A program made the translations under genes and the position numbers. The notes beneath the pieces were generated by a model. That model was not told where the DNA came from, made no database searches, and saw only the letters and a list, made by a program, of their open reading frames with translations. A stretch of 64,000 nt of DNA from contig JAYKKT010000061.1 of NCBI GenBank assembly GCA_036023115.1, positions 11,777,501-11,841,500 on the forward strand. The letters are read 5' to 3'. Shown here one piece after another: positions 23,753-35,308 of this stretch; position 1 is the stretch's first letter; the number at the start of each line of letters is the position of its first letter. The stretch is from Brasenia schreberi (lineage: Eukaryota; Streptophyta; Magnoliopsida; Nymphaeales; Cabombaceae).

Positions 23753-25094
23753 AACAACCAAGCCATTTCCCATACTAGATGAGTCGGCTATTTAGATTCT
23801 TTGATTCCACAAAGCCTTATCATATGTCATAGTGGCAGTTAACTCAACATGAGCTAGGTCATTCTTTATTGTTTCTTTTCAACACTTTTGTAGTCTCTCT
23901 TTCTCTTTTAACATTTTCATAATCTAGTTTTCTATACCTTCTTATTGGAACTTCCTTTGATTGTCTTTCTCCATGTCCAAACTATCTTAAACAATTTCTC
24001 CTCATTTTCTTCTCTATTGGTGTCACTTCCAATTTGTTTCTATTATATATTTAATCTTTTCTTGTGTGATCACTCATTCATTTCAACATCTTTATTTATG
24101 TCATAGACATCTTCTTTACATGTTGATGATTAACTATCCAACACTCATAACCATAAAACATAACAGGCCTAATTACTCCTCTATAATATTTACCTTTTAA
24201 CTTTAATAATATCTTCTTGTCACATAGAATCCCCAATGCCCCTCTTCATTTTAATCAACCTATGTTAATTTTATTTGTAACATCTCCATCAATTTTAACA
24301 TTACAATGAAAATTGACCCTAAGTATTTAAAACTTTCCTTGTGAGGGATGTAATGTATGTCAATCTTATTATTTATATCATCTAAAGTAACCAAATAATC
24401 AAACTTGAAATCCATATATTTTGTCTTTGTTCTACTAAGTCGGAATCTTTTACTTTCTAATGTTTATCTCCATAATTCGAATTTCCTATTTACTTTTTCT
24501 TAAACTCATCCACTAACACAATATCATCTACAAATAACATAAACCAATATATTTCATCTTGAATATGTTTTGTTAATTCATCAAGAACTAGTATAGGTAA
24601 ATATATACTTAAAGTTGATCCTTTATGTAACCCAATATTAACTTCAAAGAAGTATGTTATTCCATTATGAGTTCTCACATATATATTTGCATCATCATAC
24701 ATTTCTCTTATAAGATTTATACATGCCAGCGAAATATCTCTCTTTTTAAAGATTCTCCAAAGAACATCTCTTAACACCCTATCTTAAGCTTTTTTATATC
24801 AATAAATATTATGTGAAGGTTCTTTTTTTTAATAAAATATTTCATAAAATATCTTAATAGGTGAATCACTTCAATAGTAGATATGCCTGGTATGAATCCA
24901 AATTGGTTCCTTGTTTTACTCGATATTTGTCTTAACCTATGTTAACAATTCTTTCACATTATTTCATAGTGTGACTCATTAATTTGATCCCACAATTCTG
25001 GATGTCTACCTTGTTCTTGTATATGGCTATAAGTGTCTCCTCACTCTCTATTTCTCATGCATCTTTTGGTTTTTTTGTATTCCATTAAATAGTC

Positions 25095-25664
25095 ATGAAA
25101 AGAAATATGAACATAGAATAGGTATATGCTAACTAGTAGTGTCTATACATAAGCACAATTTTATATACTACAATGGAAAATATAAATATTTATTTATTTA
25201 TAAAAGAGTTACAAGGAAAGATATGCCTAAGCATCCTGATCAAAAATTGTAGATAGCATATGACATAAATTGGAGACTAGTAGTGATACTAATTTGGTAG
25301 AGAACCCAAATAGTGTAGTCATGAATCAGTTTTTGGAGAAACCCTACAACTAGAGCATGTCCACTTATATTGTCAAATTGTGCAAAACTTGTTGATATTG
25401 CAAAAAATGTGTCGCAAGGATTTGATTGGTAGTGGACATTCAATATGCAAAAATCATGCATGAAGGAAATTTGCAACTTCATGAAAATATAGAGTTTACT
25501 TTTAACATTTCTTTCACTAACACTAATGAGTGAAATCACCTCTAACCATGACCTAACGATACTTGCTCTCCACAAATCCTCTACCTCTTTTAGAAACAAC
25601 ATTATTTCACCAAGACACCTCTCAAGAAAAAGTTCTTTGGAAATAAATACTCATGATAGTTATG
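25095..25664. mobile_element. unclassified 570-bp insertion with 15-bp target duplication
   Basis: TTCCATTAAATAGTC flanks the insert at 25080-25094 and 25665-25679, interrupting the host LINE at its RT region. The ends (ATGAAAAGAAATATG and GATAGTTATG) show neither inverted repeats nor a poly(A) tail. A 120-codon minus frame (25602-25240), starting MLFLKEVEDLWRAS and ending MSYAIYNF, is open but unrecognised. The length of the duplication suits LINE-mediated insertion, so a retroposed fragment is possible. Confidence 0.7.
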
Positions 25665-27467
25665 TTCCATTAAATAGTCTTGTGAACTAAGTGATCCTGG
25701 TCTCTCCTAGAATTTTTTATATTTTTATAGAAACTATTTGGTCTAATAGATTTATCAACCTTCATATGTTTAAGAGCTCCTTTGACTTCATTCTTTTGAA
25801 TACGTCATTAAATGTTATAGTTTATGTACTTTTCTGATTTGGTTAACTCTTCTAAACTAATACTAATACTTTTATTTTCATTAAAAAGTTTATAAAAATA
25901 TTTTTCTATCTACTTTTATATCATCATTTGCTACTAGAATTTTCTAGTCCTCATATTTGATACTTCTAATAAAAGTAAGATCCTTAGTTTTCTTAACTAT
26001 CCTAAAAATATCTCTTTCACCTTCTTTTGACTTAAGCATTTTATATAAATTCTCTCAAATTTTGGCTTTTCCTTTATTAATGACTTTTTATACTTCTTTC
26101 TTTACTTTTTTATAAGCCTCCCAAGTTTCACTAGTCATGTTGGCATAATGTAATTTGTAATAGCTATATTGTTTCACATAGGAGAATGTATACTTACATA
26201 GGAGAATGCACCACTTCACTCCACGAGTAAGCTTCCTTTTGTATTGGTACACCTCCCTTAGATTCACCTAACACATCTTTTGTCACTTTCTTAATATGCA
26301 TAGCTATATTATTTCAAATAGGAGAATGTATACTTACATAATTTAAAACATCTCTTTGAAGAGCTTTCTATTTAGACATATCTTCTTTCTCACTTTTATG
26401 GTTCTATCATAGCATGTCCACTTATATTGTCAAATTGTGCAAAACTTGTTGATATTGCAAAAAATGTGTCGCAAGGATTTGATTGGTAGTGGACATTCAA
26501 TATGCAAAAATCATGCATGAAGGAAATTTGCAACTTCATGAAAATATAGAGTTTACTTTTAACATTTCTTTCACTAACACTAATGAGTGAAATCACCTCT
26601 AACCATGACCTAACGATACTTGCTCTCCACAAATCCTCTACCTCTTTTAGAAACAACATTATTTCACCAAGACACCTCTCAAGAAAAAGTTCTTTGGAAA
26701 TAAATACTCATGATAGTTATGTTCCATTAAATAGTCTTGTGAACTAAGTGATCCTGGTCTCTCCTAGAATTTTTTATATTTTTATAGAAACTATTTGGTC
26801 TAATAGATTTATCAACCTTCATATGTTTAAGAGCTCCTTTGACTTCATTCTTTTGAATACGTCATTAAATGTTATAGTTTATGTACTTTTCTGATTTGGT
26901 TAACTCTTCTAAACTAATACTAATACTTTTATTTTCATTAAAAAGTTTATAAAAATATTTTTCTATCTACTTTTATATCATCATTTGCTACTAGAATTTT
27001 CTAGTCCTCATATTTGATACTTCTAATAAAAGTAAGATCCTTAGTTTTCTTAACTATCCTAAAAATATCTCTTTCACCTTCTTTTGACTTAAGCATTTTA
27101 TATAAATTCTCTCAAATTTTGGCTTTTCCTTTATTAATGACTTTTTATACTTCTTTCTTTACTTTTTTATAAGCCTCCCAAGTTTCACTAGTCATGTTGG
27201 CATAATGTAATTTGTAATAGCTATATTGTTTCACATAGGAGAATGTATACTTACATAGGAGAATGCACCACTTCACTCCACGAGTAAGCTTCCTTTTGTA
27301 TTGGTACACCTCCCTTAGATTCACCTAACACATCTTTTGTCACTTTCTTAATATGCATAGCTATATTATTTCAAATAGGAGAATGTATACTTACATAATT
27401 TAAAACATCTCTTTGAAGAGCTTTCTATTTAGACATATCTTCTTTCTCACTTTTATGGTTCTATCAT
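25354..27467. repeat. perfect tandem duplication, 2 x 1,057 bp
   Basis: 25354-26410 and 26411-27467 read as identical, from AGCATGTCCACTTATATTG to TTTATGGTTCTATCAT. The unit includes the right half of the 570-bp insertion, its right target duplication and part of the host LINE, so it arose after that insertion. Junction bases show no obvious microhomology. Identity this high means either a very recent event or an assembly duplication. Confidence 0.93.
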
Positions 27468-27904
27468 TTAGTCTGAATAGCTATATGCACTTTTTTCTTC
27501 TGTTCCACTTTTTTACTATAAAATGCATAACTAAAAATCGATGTTGGGTAGTTAAGCTTTCTCCAAGAATTACTTTACAATATTTACAATACAATATATC
27601 TCTTGTCTACAAACAAAATAATCAATTTATATTTATAACAAGCTAATCTTATAAGTAATTAACATCTCGTTTGTTAAAGACTGTATTGGCTATAAAGAGA
27701 TATGCCATAGCAAAATTTAAAATCTATATACCATCCTTATTTAAATGCTCAAAACCATATTTTCTATGAATACCTCAATATCCTTATGCTTCTTTACTGA
27801 CATGTCCATTTAAGTCTTCTCCAAATAAATTATATCCTTATGTAATTCTTTGAATAAGTCGCCACATGTTTCTTCTTTACTGAGTGAATATGAGAACATC
27901 TCAG

Positions 27905-29095
27905 AACAAAATAAATAAATATGGTGAAAATGGATCACCTTGTCTAATACTTCTCTTGAGATGAAAATAACAAAATAATTTCTCTTCTAAAAAAATTAAT
28001 TAAGCCACAATAGTGACACATTCTTTGGTCCAATTTGTCCATCTGCTGCAAAACCCCATATTTTTTATTATAAACCAAAGAAAAGTTCCATTCTACTCTA
28101 TCATACTCCTTACTCATGTCCATATTGATTGCCATCTCATAATGTTTACCATGATTCTTGGTTTTTAGATGATGTGTGAATTTATGGGCTACTAGAATAT
28201 TATCTAAGATAAGTCTCCCTTTATAAAAGCATTTTGACTTACACTTGTTAAACGATTCATATGCTTTTGCAATCAGTGGACCATGGTCCATAACTATACT
28301 AATAATTTTATACAAGATGGTGTGTAAACTGATAGGCCATATGAGACATATTTGAGACTTCAGGAAATTTTAGATTCAGACATAATAGTGTGATTGAAAC
28401 TTTTCAAGAGCTTACCTCCATAAAAGAAACCTCTCACCACATTACAGATGTCCACCTTACCAAACTCCAGTATTTATGCAAAAAATTTATCGAGAAGCAA
28501 TCTAATCCTAGAGTACCTTCTGGGTTTATGGTGAATATAGCTTATTTTATTTCATCACATGTGACAAGACATGTCAGCTTCATATTCATATATGCCAATA
28601 CTTTAATAGGAAAATCTACAAAGTTTTCTGTGAGGTCTATTGAACCTCCTAGAGATAATAGTTGTTGAAGACCGTTATCTGCAATCATACCCACATTAGA
28701 TTTACCCGTCAAGGTTCTTTCTTATCATACAACCACCATTTGCTCTTGGCCTTTTCTCTCTAATACTACTCCTTCATCAATTCCTACTGTAGACCCTTTT
28801 CAAGTTGAAGTTTTTTGAGAAGTTCTGCTACTTCATGCATCATATCCAATTGATGTAGCTTTTCTTTAATAAGCTCAATACGTTTTAGTGAACTGTAATA
28901 TGAATTCTCGCACCAATTGAGAATATTTATGTGACATCTCTTTGATTTTGCAAAGACTTTGTACACTGAAAGGCCCTCAACAAGCACTTTCCATGGTGTT
29001 ACCAATGAAAGCACCAATAGAAACCCAGGCACACAGTGTTTGTTAATTGCTGCTTCATGTCTTGCACATCTATGCATCTAGAGAGCTATTAATCA
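27905..29095 (-). mobile_element. L1-type LINE remnant (linker and RT N-terminus)
   Basis: The minus frame at 28315-27944 reads LYKIISIVMDHGPLIAKA, GRLILDNILVAHKFTHHLK and INMDMSKEYDRVEWNF. These are L1-class RT blocks (NRLKxxLPxxISxxQSAF, DNxLxAxE, KxDxxKAYDRVxW) and are distinct from RTE. Upstream, 29077-28680 holds the endonuclease-RT linker, shared with 33290-33830. Decayed, with no ends seen. Confidence 0.72.
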
Positions 29096-29525
29096 CAAAT
29101 CACATTAATAGGGAGATCCAGTGCTATTCGTATCGCATCGTTACATTAATAGGGAGATACAGTGTATCGTACCACGTAACTTATCGGGTTGTATCATGTG
29201 CAACCTGTATCGCATGATACACCCCGTATTACCTTATCGTACGATATGGATGATATGTCCATTCTAAAATAAAAATAAAAATATATATTTTTTAATATAT
29301 CCAGGTTATCAACATACAATATTTTTCAAAACAACGCTAGTTCAAAACATCTCTCTCATTCCAACATAGAACAATAATAAACTCTAAAAACATAATGAAC
29401 TTAAGTACATCTTACAAGTATAATACTAATTTTCAACATGACGTGCTTGTTTTCATAATTCTAGCTACTTAAATGTGGTCTCCTAACAAAATAGAGTTTT
29501 TATATAACATATTCAACCTAATTTA
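29096..29525. repeat. GTATC/GATAC-rich patch
   Basis: 29120-29255 is dense in GTATCG/CGATAC-type words. The phrase TTAATAGGGAGATMCAGTG occurs twice (29104 and 29147). The rest to 29525 is AT-rich. After removal of the LINE at 29544-32792, this patch and the similar one at 33195-33280 would lie about 0.9 kb apart. They may be the ends of one DNA-transposon-like unit. Confidence 0.45.
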
Positions 29526-29602
29526 TAATTTTGATATTAAGTACAACAACAACTAAGCCTTTTCCCATACTAGACGAGGTCGGCTACATGGATTCTTTGT
29601 TT

Positions 29603-30223
29603 TCACAAATCCCTATCGTGTGCCATGTTAGGAGTTAACTCACAATAAGCTACATCATTCTTTATTGTTTCTTTCCAACACTTTTGTGGTCGTCCTCTAG
29701 CTCTTTTAATACTTTCCAAATTTAGTTTTTCATACCTTCTTACAGGTTCTTCTTTTGATCTTCTTTCTATATGTCCAAACCATCTTAAACGATGTTCTCT
29801 CATTTTATCCTCTATTGGTGCCACTCCTAATTTGTTTCTAATAACCTCATTATGTATACGGTCTTTTCTTGTATGACCACTCATCCATCTCAACATCTTC
29901 ATTTCTGTCACAGACATCTTTTGTACATGTTGATGATTAACTGCCCAACACTTAGAACCATAAAACATGGCAGGCCTAATTGCTGCTCTATAATATTTAC
30001 CTCTTAACTTTAATGGTATCTTCTTATCACAAAGAATACCTGATGCTCCTCTCCATTTTAACCAACCAACATTAATTCTATGCGTAACATCTCCATCAAT
30101 TCTTCCATCAGTATAAAAAATTGACCGTAGGTATTTAAAATTTTCCTTTTGGGGGATGCAATGTGTGTCAATTTTAATTTCTATGTCTTCTGAGGTAACC
30201 AAATGATCAAACTTACATTCCAT
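29603..30223 (-). pseudogene. RTE LINE C-terminal domain
   Basis: The longest open piece of this copy is 206 codons. After the RT thumb it carries the family's conserved tail: [64 protein letters not shown] and RGRPQKCW. This domain is typical of plant RTE polyproteins. No RNase H motif is seen. Confidence 0.85.
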
Positions 30224-31829
30224 ATATTCTGTATTTGTTCTACTAAGTCGAAGGCCTTTGCTTTCTAATGTTTCTCTCTATAATTCCAATTTTCTATTAA
30301 CTTTTTTCTTAGACTCCTCCACTAACACATTGTCATCTACAAATAGCATACACCAAGGTACTTCATCTTGAATATGTTTTGTTAACTCATCAATCACCAT
30401 TATAAATAAATATGGACTTAAAGTTGATCCTTGATAACCCAATATTAACTTCAAAGAAGTTTGTCAATCCTTCACGAGTCCTCATACATGTTTTTGCACC
30501 ATCATACATGTCTCTAATAAGGTTAATGTATGTCAATGGGATACATCTTTTTACCAAAGTTCTCCAAAGAACCTACATCGGTACCTTATCGTAAGCTTTT
30601 TCTAGATCAATAAATATTATGTGAAGGTCTTTCTTTTTTGCTCTAAAATATTCCATAAGACGTCTTAAAAGGTGAATCGCTTCAAAAATAGATCTGCCTG
30701 ACATGAATCCAAATTGCTTATCTGTTGTACTTGATACTTATCTTAAGCGAATTCGATAATTCTTTCCCACAATTTCATAGTAATGCTTATTAACTTGATA
30801 CCTCGATAATTCACACAATTTTGAATGTCTCCGTTGTTCTTATATATGGGTATAAGTGTACTTCCTCTCCATTCCTCGGGCATCTTTTGGTTTCTCGATA
30901 TTTCATTAAATAGTCTTGTGAGCCAAGTGATTCTTTTTTCTCCTAGTATTTTCCAAACTTCTATAGGAATATTATCTCGTCCTATCAGTTTACCACCTTT
31001 CATATGTTTAAGAGCCTCTTTGACTTCATTCTTTTGGTTTATAAACTTTTTTTATTTTGCTAACTCTCCTAAGCTAATACTAACATCTTTATTTTCATTA
31101 AAAAGCTTATAAAAATATTTTTTCCATCTATTTCTTATATCATCATTTGCCACTAGAATTTTTTCATCCTCGTCCTTGATACATCTAACATAATTAAGAT
31201 CTTTAGTTTTCTTATCTCTAGCCCTAGCTATCCTAAAAATATCTCTTTCACCCTCTTTTGAGTTGAGTTTTTTGTATAAATCCTCTCAAATTTTAGCTTT
31301 TGCTTCACTCATGGCCTTTTTCGCTTCCTTCTTTGCTTTCTTATAAGCCTCTAAAGTTTCACTAGTTTTCTTAGCATAATGTAATTTGTAACATGCCCTC
31401 TTTGCCTTGATTTTATTTTGCACTACTTCACTCCACCACCAAACTTCTTTTTGTGCCGGTACACCTCCCTTAGATACACCTAACACATCTTTCGCCACTT
31501 TCCTAATATGTATAGCCATATTGTTCCACATATCATAGGGTGTACCAACATAATTTCAAACATCTCCTTGAAGGACTTTCTGTTTAAATATATCTTCTTT
31601 CTCGCTTTTGAGATTCCACCATTTAGTCTGAATAGCTCGATGCACTCTTTTCTTCTTTGTCTATTTTTTTATTTGTAAATCCATAACTAAAAGTCGATGT
31701 TGGGTGGTTAAACTTTTTTGTTGGAATTACCTTACAATCTTTACAACATACTCTATCTTTTTTTCTACAAATAAAGTAATCAATTTGTGTTTGTGATAAG
31801 CCACTCTTGTAAGTAATTAAATGTTCATC

Positions 31830-32141
31830 TCATTTTTTGAAGATTGTATTGACTAGTAATAGATCAAATGCCATAGCAAGATTTAAAATCTCCTTACCTT
31901 GCTCATTTATATCTCTAAAACCAAAGTTTCCATGAATACCTTGATATCCTAATTCCTCTTTACCGACATGTCCATTTAAGTCTCTTCCTAAACAAATCAT
32001 CTCCCTTTGTGGAATCCTTTGAATCACCTTATCTAACTCTTCCCCAAAAGTTGTCTTTATACTATCTTCTAGTCTTACTTGGGGTGCGTAAGTACAAACT
32101 ATATTCAAAACCTCTGCTCCTAACACTAATTTTAACATCAT
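31830..32141 (-). pseudogene. RTE LINE apurinic-like endonuclease, middle part
   Basis: The frame includes LNIVCTYAPQ and [21 protein letters not shown]. These are the endonuclease blocks around the catalytic Asp/Asn (GDLN). The Gly before the Asp is Arg here. The C-terminal [11 protein letters not shown] and QHRLLVMDL blocks follow in another frame at 31830-31680. Confidence 0.8.
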
Positions 32142-32810
32142 GATTCAGTAACCATATCATTGTATGTCTACTACACTATCCTTTAAATCTTTATTTATGA
32201 TAATACCAACTCCATTTTAATACTTTTCTTTACCTGAGTACCATAATTTAAAACCTGTATCCTCTATCTACTTTGCTTTTTCTCCAACCCATTTTGTCTC
32301 TTGTAAACATAGAATATGAATCTTTCTCCGAATCATAGTATCTACCACCTCCATTAGCCTACCTGATAATGTTTCGATATTCGAAGAACCAATACAAATC
32401 TTATTATCTAGGACTAGCTTCCTTATTCCCCGCATCCATCCATATTGAAAATGCGGAGACTCTCTCTGAAAATTATTCACTACATTCGGGCGGTAATGTA
32501 GCGGGACTAACTTCTTTACCCACACCCGTCCATGATGTGGGAGCCCTCTCTGCAATTGATATAACTACATTCGAGCAAAAATGTAGTGACCCTTGCTTAC
32601 TTATTACTGCATTCGGGCTCTACAATATGTCATTAGGTGGAGACTCCCCAAAGCAATGCTCATAATTTTTGTAAACCATGTTATAAAATCCGACGAAGTT
32701 TTACGCTGGCTGTCGGAAGCCTAACACAACCCTCCTCCTTTATCCGGGCTTGGAACTGGCAATGTAAGGGTGATCCCTTACATGGGTGGAGTTAATTTTG
32801 ATATTAAGTA

Positions 32811-33285
32811 ATGACATACAATTTAGACTACCTTGTGCATCAACTGCTGCAAAAAAGAAAAACAAGCTCACTAAATAACAACTAAATGTAAAACATCATG
32901 CACAAAGGTCATCATAAGACACTTTGAAGCTCAACTAATCCATATAAAACTTGAACCAATATTCTTTGTAACAATCACATGTTAGAGTTAAATCATAATG
33001 CTATTCAACTATAAAAATCTAAATTAAGATCATAAAAATGATGAGATAAAAAAAATGACAAACCTAAAACCTTAGCTCAATAGATAACAAATCAACCACA
33101 TGAATACAAAATGGATTTCATCTTAATCAAGCATGATCTAAATTATATGAATTCTTTGAAATTATTATAATTTTTATTCTTATTTTTTAATATTAAAGTA
33201 TGATATGAGCAATACAATACGATACAATACATATCATATCGTGGACCAAAACGATACAAGATATGATACACATCAAATAACTCCG
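32811..33285. other. AT-rich flank of the full-length LINE, GATAC patch at right end
   Basis: There is no coding signal. 33195-33280 carries AATACGATACAATACAT, ATCATATCGTGG and GATACAAGATATGATAC words like the patch at 29.1 kb. The remainder is simple AT-rich sequence. Confidence 0.45.
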
Positions 33286-34480
33286 AGGAAATCTACGAAG
33301 TCTTCTATGAGGTCTGTTAAAACTCCTGCAGAGAGTAGTTGTTGAAAATAGTTACTGAAATCATACTCACATTAGATTTACCCGTTCTCCAGGTTCCTTT
33401 TCCATCACAAAGCCCCCAAATTTTATTCTTTCCTTTTCCACACATTGGGCAATAAGAAAATGGGTATTTCCATCGCCACGTTGTAACCATTTGCTCTTGG
33501 CCTTTTCTCTCTACTACCGCTCCTCGTTAGACCCTTCTCAAGTTGACATCTTTTAACAAGTTTTGCCCACTTCATGCGTCATATCCAATTGATGCAGTAC
33601 GTTTTTGTGAATTGTTATATGCATTATGATACCAATTGAGAATCTCTGTATCTATATGACATCTCTTTGATTTTGCAAAGACCTTGTACATAGAAAGGCC
33701 TTCAACAGGCTCTCTCCGTGGCGTTACCTGAATGACAGCACCAATAGAAACTCAGGCACGCACTGTTTGTCAGCTGCTGCTTCCTGTCTTGCAATCTATG
33801 CATCCAGAGAGCTATTAAGCACAAATCACACCTTCCATCGAGCATCATCTCCCTTGGAAAATAAATCGCCATTTTAGAACCCATGTCTCTTGGTCTATAT
33901 CAAGAAGTAACGCTAGATCATCAGACCCAAGAGTTTGATATGTCAGCCTCCATGCATGAGAACAAAGACCCCAGTCTAATCTCTCTTGAACTAGGTGCTT
34001 CTAAGTCAACAAAATGCCGTATGGATCTTGCCGATTTCTCTCTGCCACCCAGTTTCTTCGATTGAGATACAGTTGCATTAAAATTCCCTTGAATGACTAC
34101 CAGTGTATAAGAAAATTGATTTGCCCCTGGAGGCGATGAAACTGGACAGGTCTGTCCGTTTCATAACCGTGAAGATGAACTCCAGTGAAGATCCAATTAA
34201 GGTTTTTATCCGAGTCGCAAACAGAGCAACAAATGAACAAGGATATATACTTGGGTTTTTACAAATGACTCCCAACAAGTGAACGCATTATCATAGCCCC
34301 ACAGGTGACTTTTTAGCTTCGCCCCATCTCTGTTGACTAACAGAACGCAGTGATTCCTTTTCTACGGTTAACTCTTTGAAATATTCGAGGCATTTAAAGC
34401 TCATCATACTATATATAATAAGAATCTTAGAACCAGAACAACATACACAACTTGGGAACATACCGAGCACACATAGCAAA
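33286..34480 (-). mobile_element. L1-type LINE remnant (endonuclease and linker)
   Basis: On the minus strand 34280-33870 carries a decayed L1 endonuclease (IQGNFNATVSQSKKLGGREKSAR, aligned to GDFNxVxxxxEKxGG). 33830-33290 carries the linker with QRGDGNTHFLIAQC (L1 norm: GDxNTxFFH). The linker is shared with 28616-29095 at moderate identity and in direct orientation. No intact frame and no ends. Confidence 0.68.
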
Positions 34481-34493
34481 GGGTGTTTTATAC

Positions 34494-34494
<1 letters not shown>

Positions 34495-34522
<28 letters not shown>
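34495..34522. repeat. (AG)14 microsatellite
   Basis: An uninterrupted dinucleotide run sits at the edge of the L1 remnant, about 480 bp upstream of the lycopene cyclase-like gene start. Confidence 0.97.
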
Positions 34523-34524
<2 letters not shown>

Positions 34525-34779
34525 GTATATGTGATGCTTTTGATGATTTCATCCAACTGATAATGGGCATTAATTTTGTGAGTTTCTAAATGAACTACAT
34601 TACAATGCACCTAGAAATCCACGAAAAGAGTAGAGCCGTCTTGAACCCTTTCTTGATGATAGACAACACTACCCGTTAGATTGGTTGCATTTAAAAATTA
34701 CACTTTTTCATCATACAAGAGGGGAATTATGTTTCTGCAAAGAATCAAAGGTACAGGAGACAAAAGGCCGTAAATAACT

Positions 34780-35000
34780 TTATAATATAATTATATATCA
34801 TAAAATGGATAGATATATAAAATAAAAAAGGCAACTATAAAGCCGTCTACAGGTCCCCGTAGTCATCCGATCTAATCCGCGTCGTGTAAAATGCAGCGCC
34901 ACCGAATAAGATAATCCCCCATCGTCGAAACGGTTAAGAGAGAAGGCGGGAGAAATTAAAAAGAACCAACGAAGAAGAAGAAGAAGGAACTAGCCGGGAA
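34780..35000 (+). promoter_or_regulatory. promoter and 5' leader region of the lycopene cyclase-like gene (approximate)
   Basis: AT-rich sequence around 34780-34840 (ATATAATTATATATC, TATATAAAATAAAA) precedes a GA/AAG-rich leader (34940-34985) and the ATG at 35001, in context GGGAAATGG. TATATAAA near 34813 is a candidate TATA box but is far from the start codon. Confidence 0.4.
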
Positions 35001-35231
35001 ATGGTGCAGGCGACGATGTTGCCGCTAATTCACGCTGCCAACGCTTTGCTTTCTTCTTGCCTGCAGTGCCCGTCGCGGCTCTCGGTTGATTTCACGGCTG
35101 GACCTCACCGTCGACTGGTGTCCGTCCATGCAACAGCTCCCTCCCGAACACAAGTTAGAGCTTCCTTCTTCCTAATCTGAATTCTCGCCGTCTCTCATTG
35201 TTCCGAATCTAGTCTCTGATACCTGTGTGTG

Positions 35232-35308
<77 letters not shown>

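Larger units (their letters stand above)
23751..27865 (-). mobile_element. RTE-clade LINE, interrupted by a 570-bp insertion and enlarged by a tandem duplication
   Basis: The 3' end is at about 23751. The C-terminal domain lies at 23770-24400 and RT at 24400-25094 (open piece 24777-24490 with LHKGSTLSIYL and FVDDIVLV). After an insertion (25095-25664) the RT N-terminus and linker resume at 25665 and run to 26410. A second copy of 25354-26410 follows at 26411-27467, and the endonuclease region continues from 27468 to about 27865. 5'-truncated and full of stops. Confidence 0.88.
29544..32792 (-). mobile_element. full-length RTE-clade LINE (3.25 kb) with 18-bp target-site duplication
   Basis: TAATTTTGATATTAAGTA flanks the element exactly at 29526-29543 and 32793-32810. 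On the minus strand it begins ACTCCACCCATGTAAGGG and ends in a (TTG)n tail at 29544. Order: N-terminal repeat region and endonuclease (32555-32268, 32141-31830), Lys-rich linker (31531-31286), RT (31003-30300 with breaks) and C-terminal domain (30223-29603). The length is typical of RTE elements. Stops and shifts break the single expected ORF. The endonuclease motif reads GRDLNGHVG where the family norm is GGDLNGHVG. Confidence 0.95.

Noticed and set aside
23570..23773. 67-codon minus ORF rich in Ile-Tyr
   Set aside because: Translation of TA/CA microsatellites.
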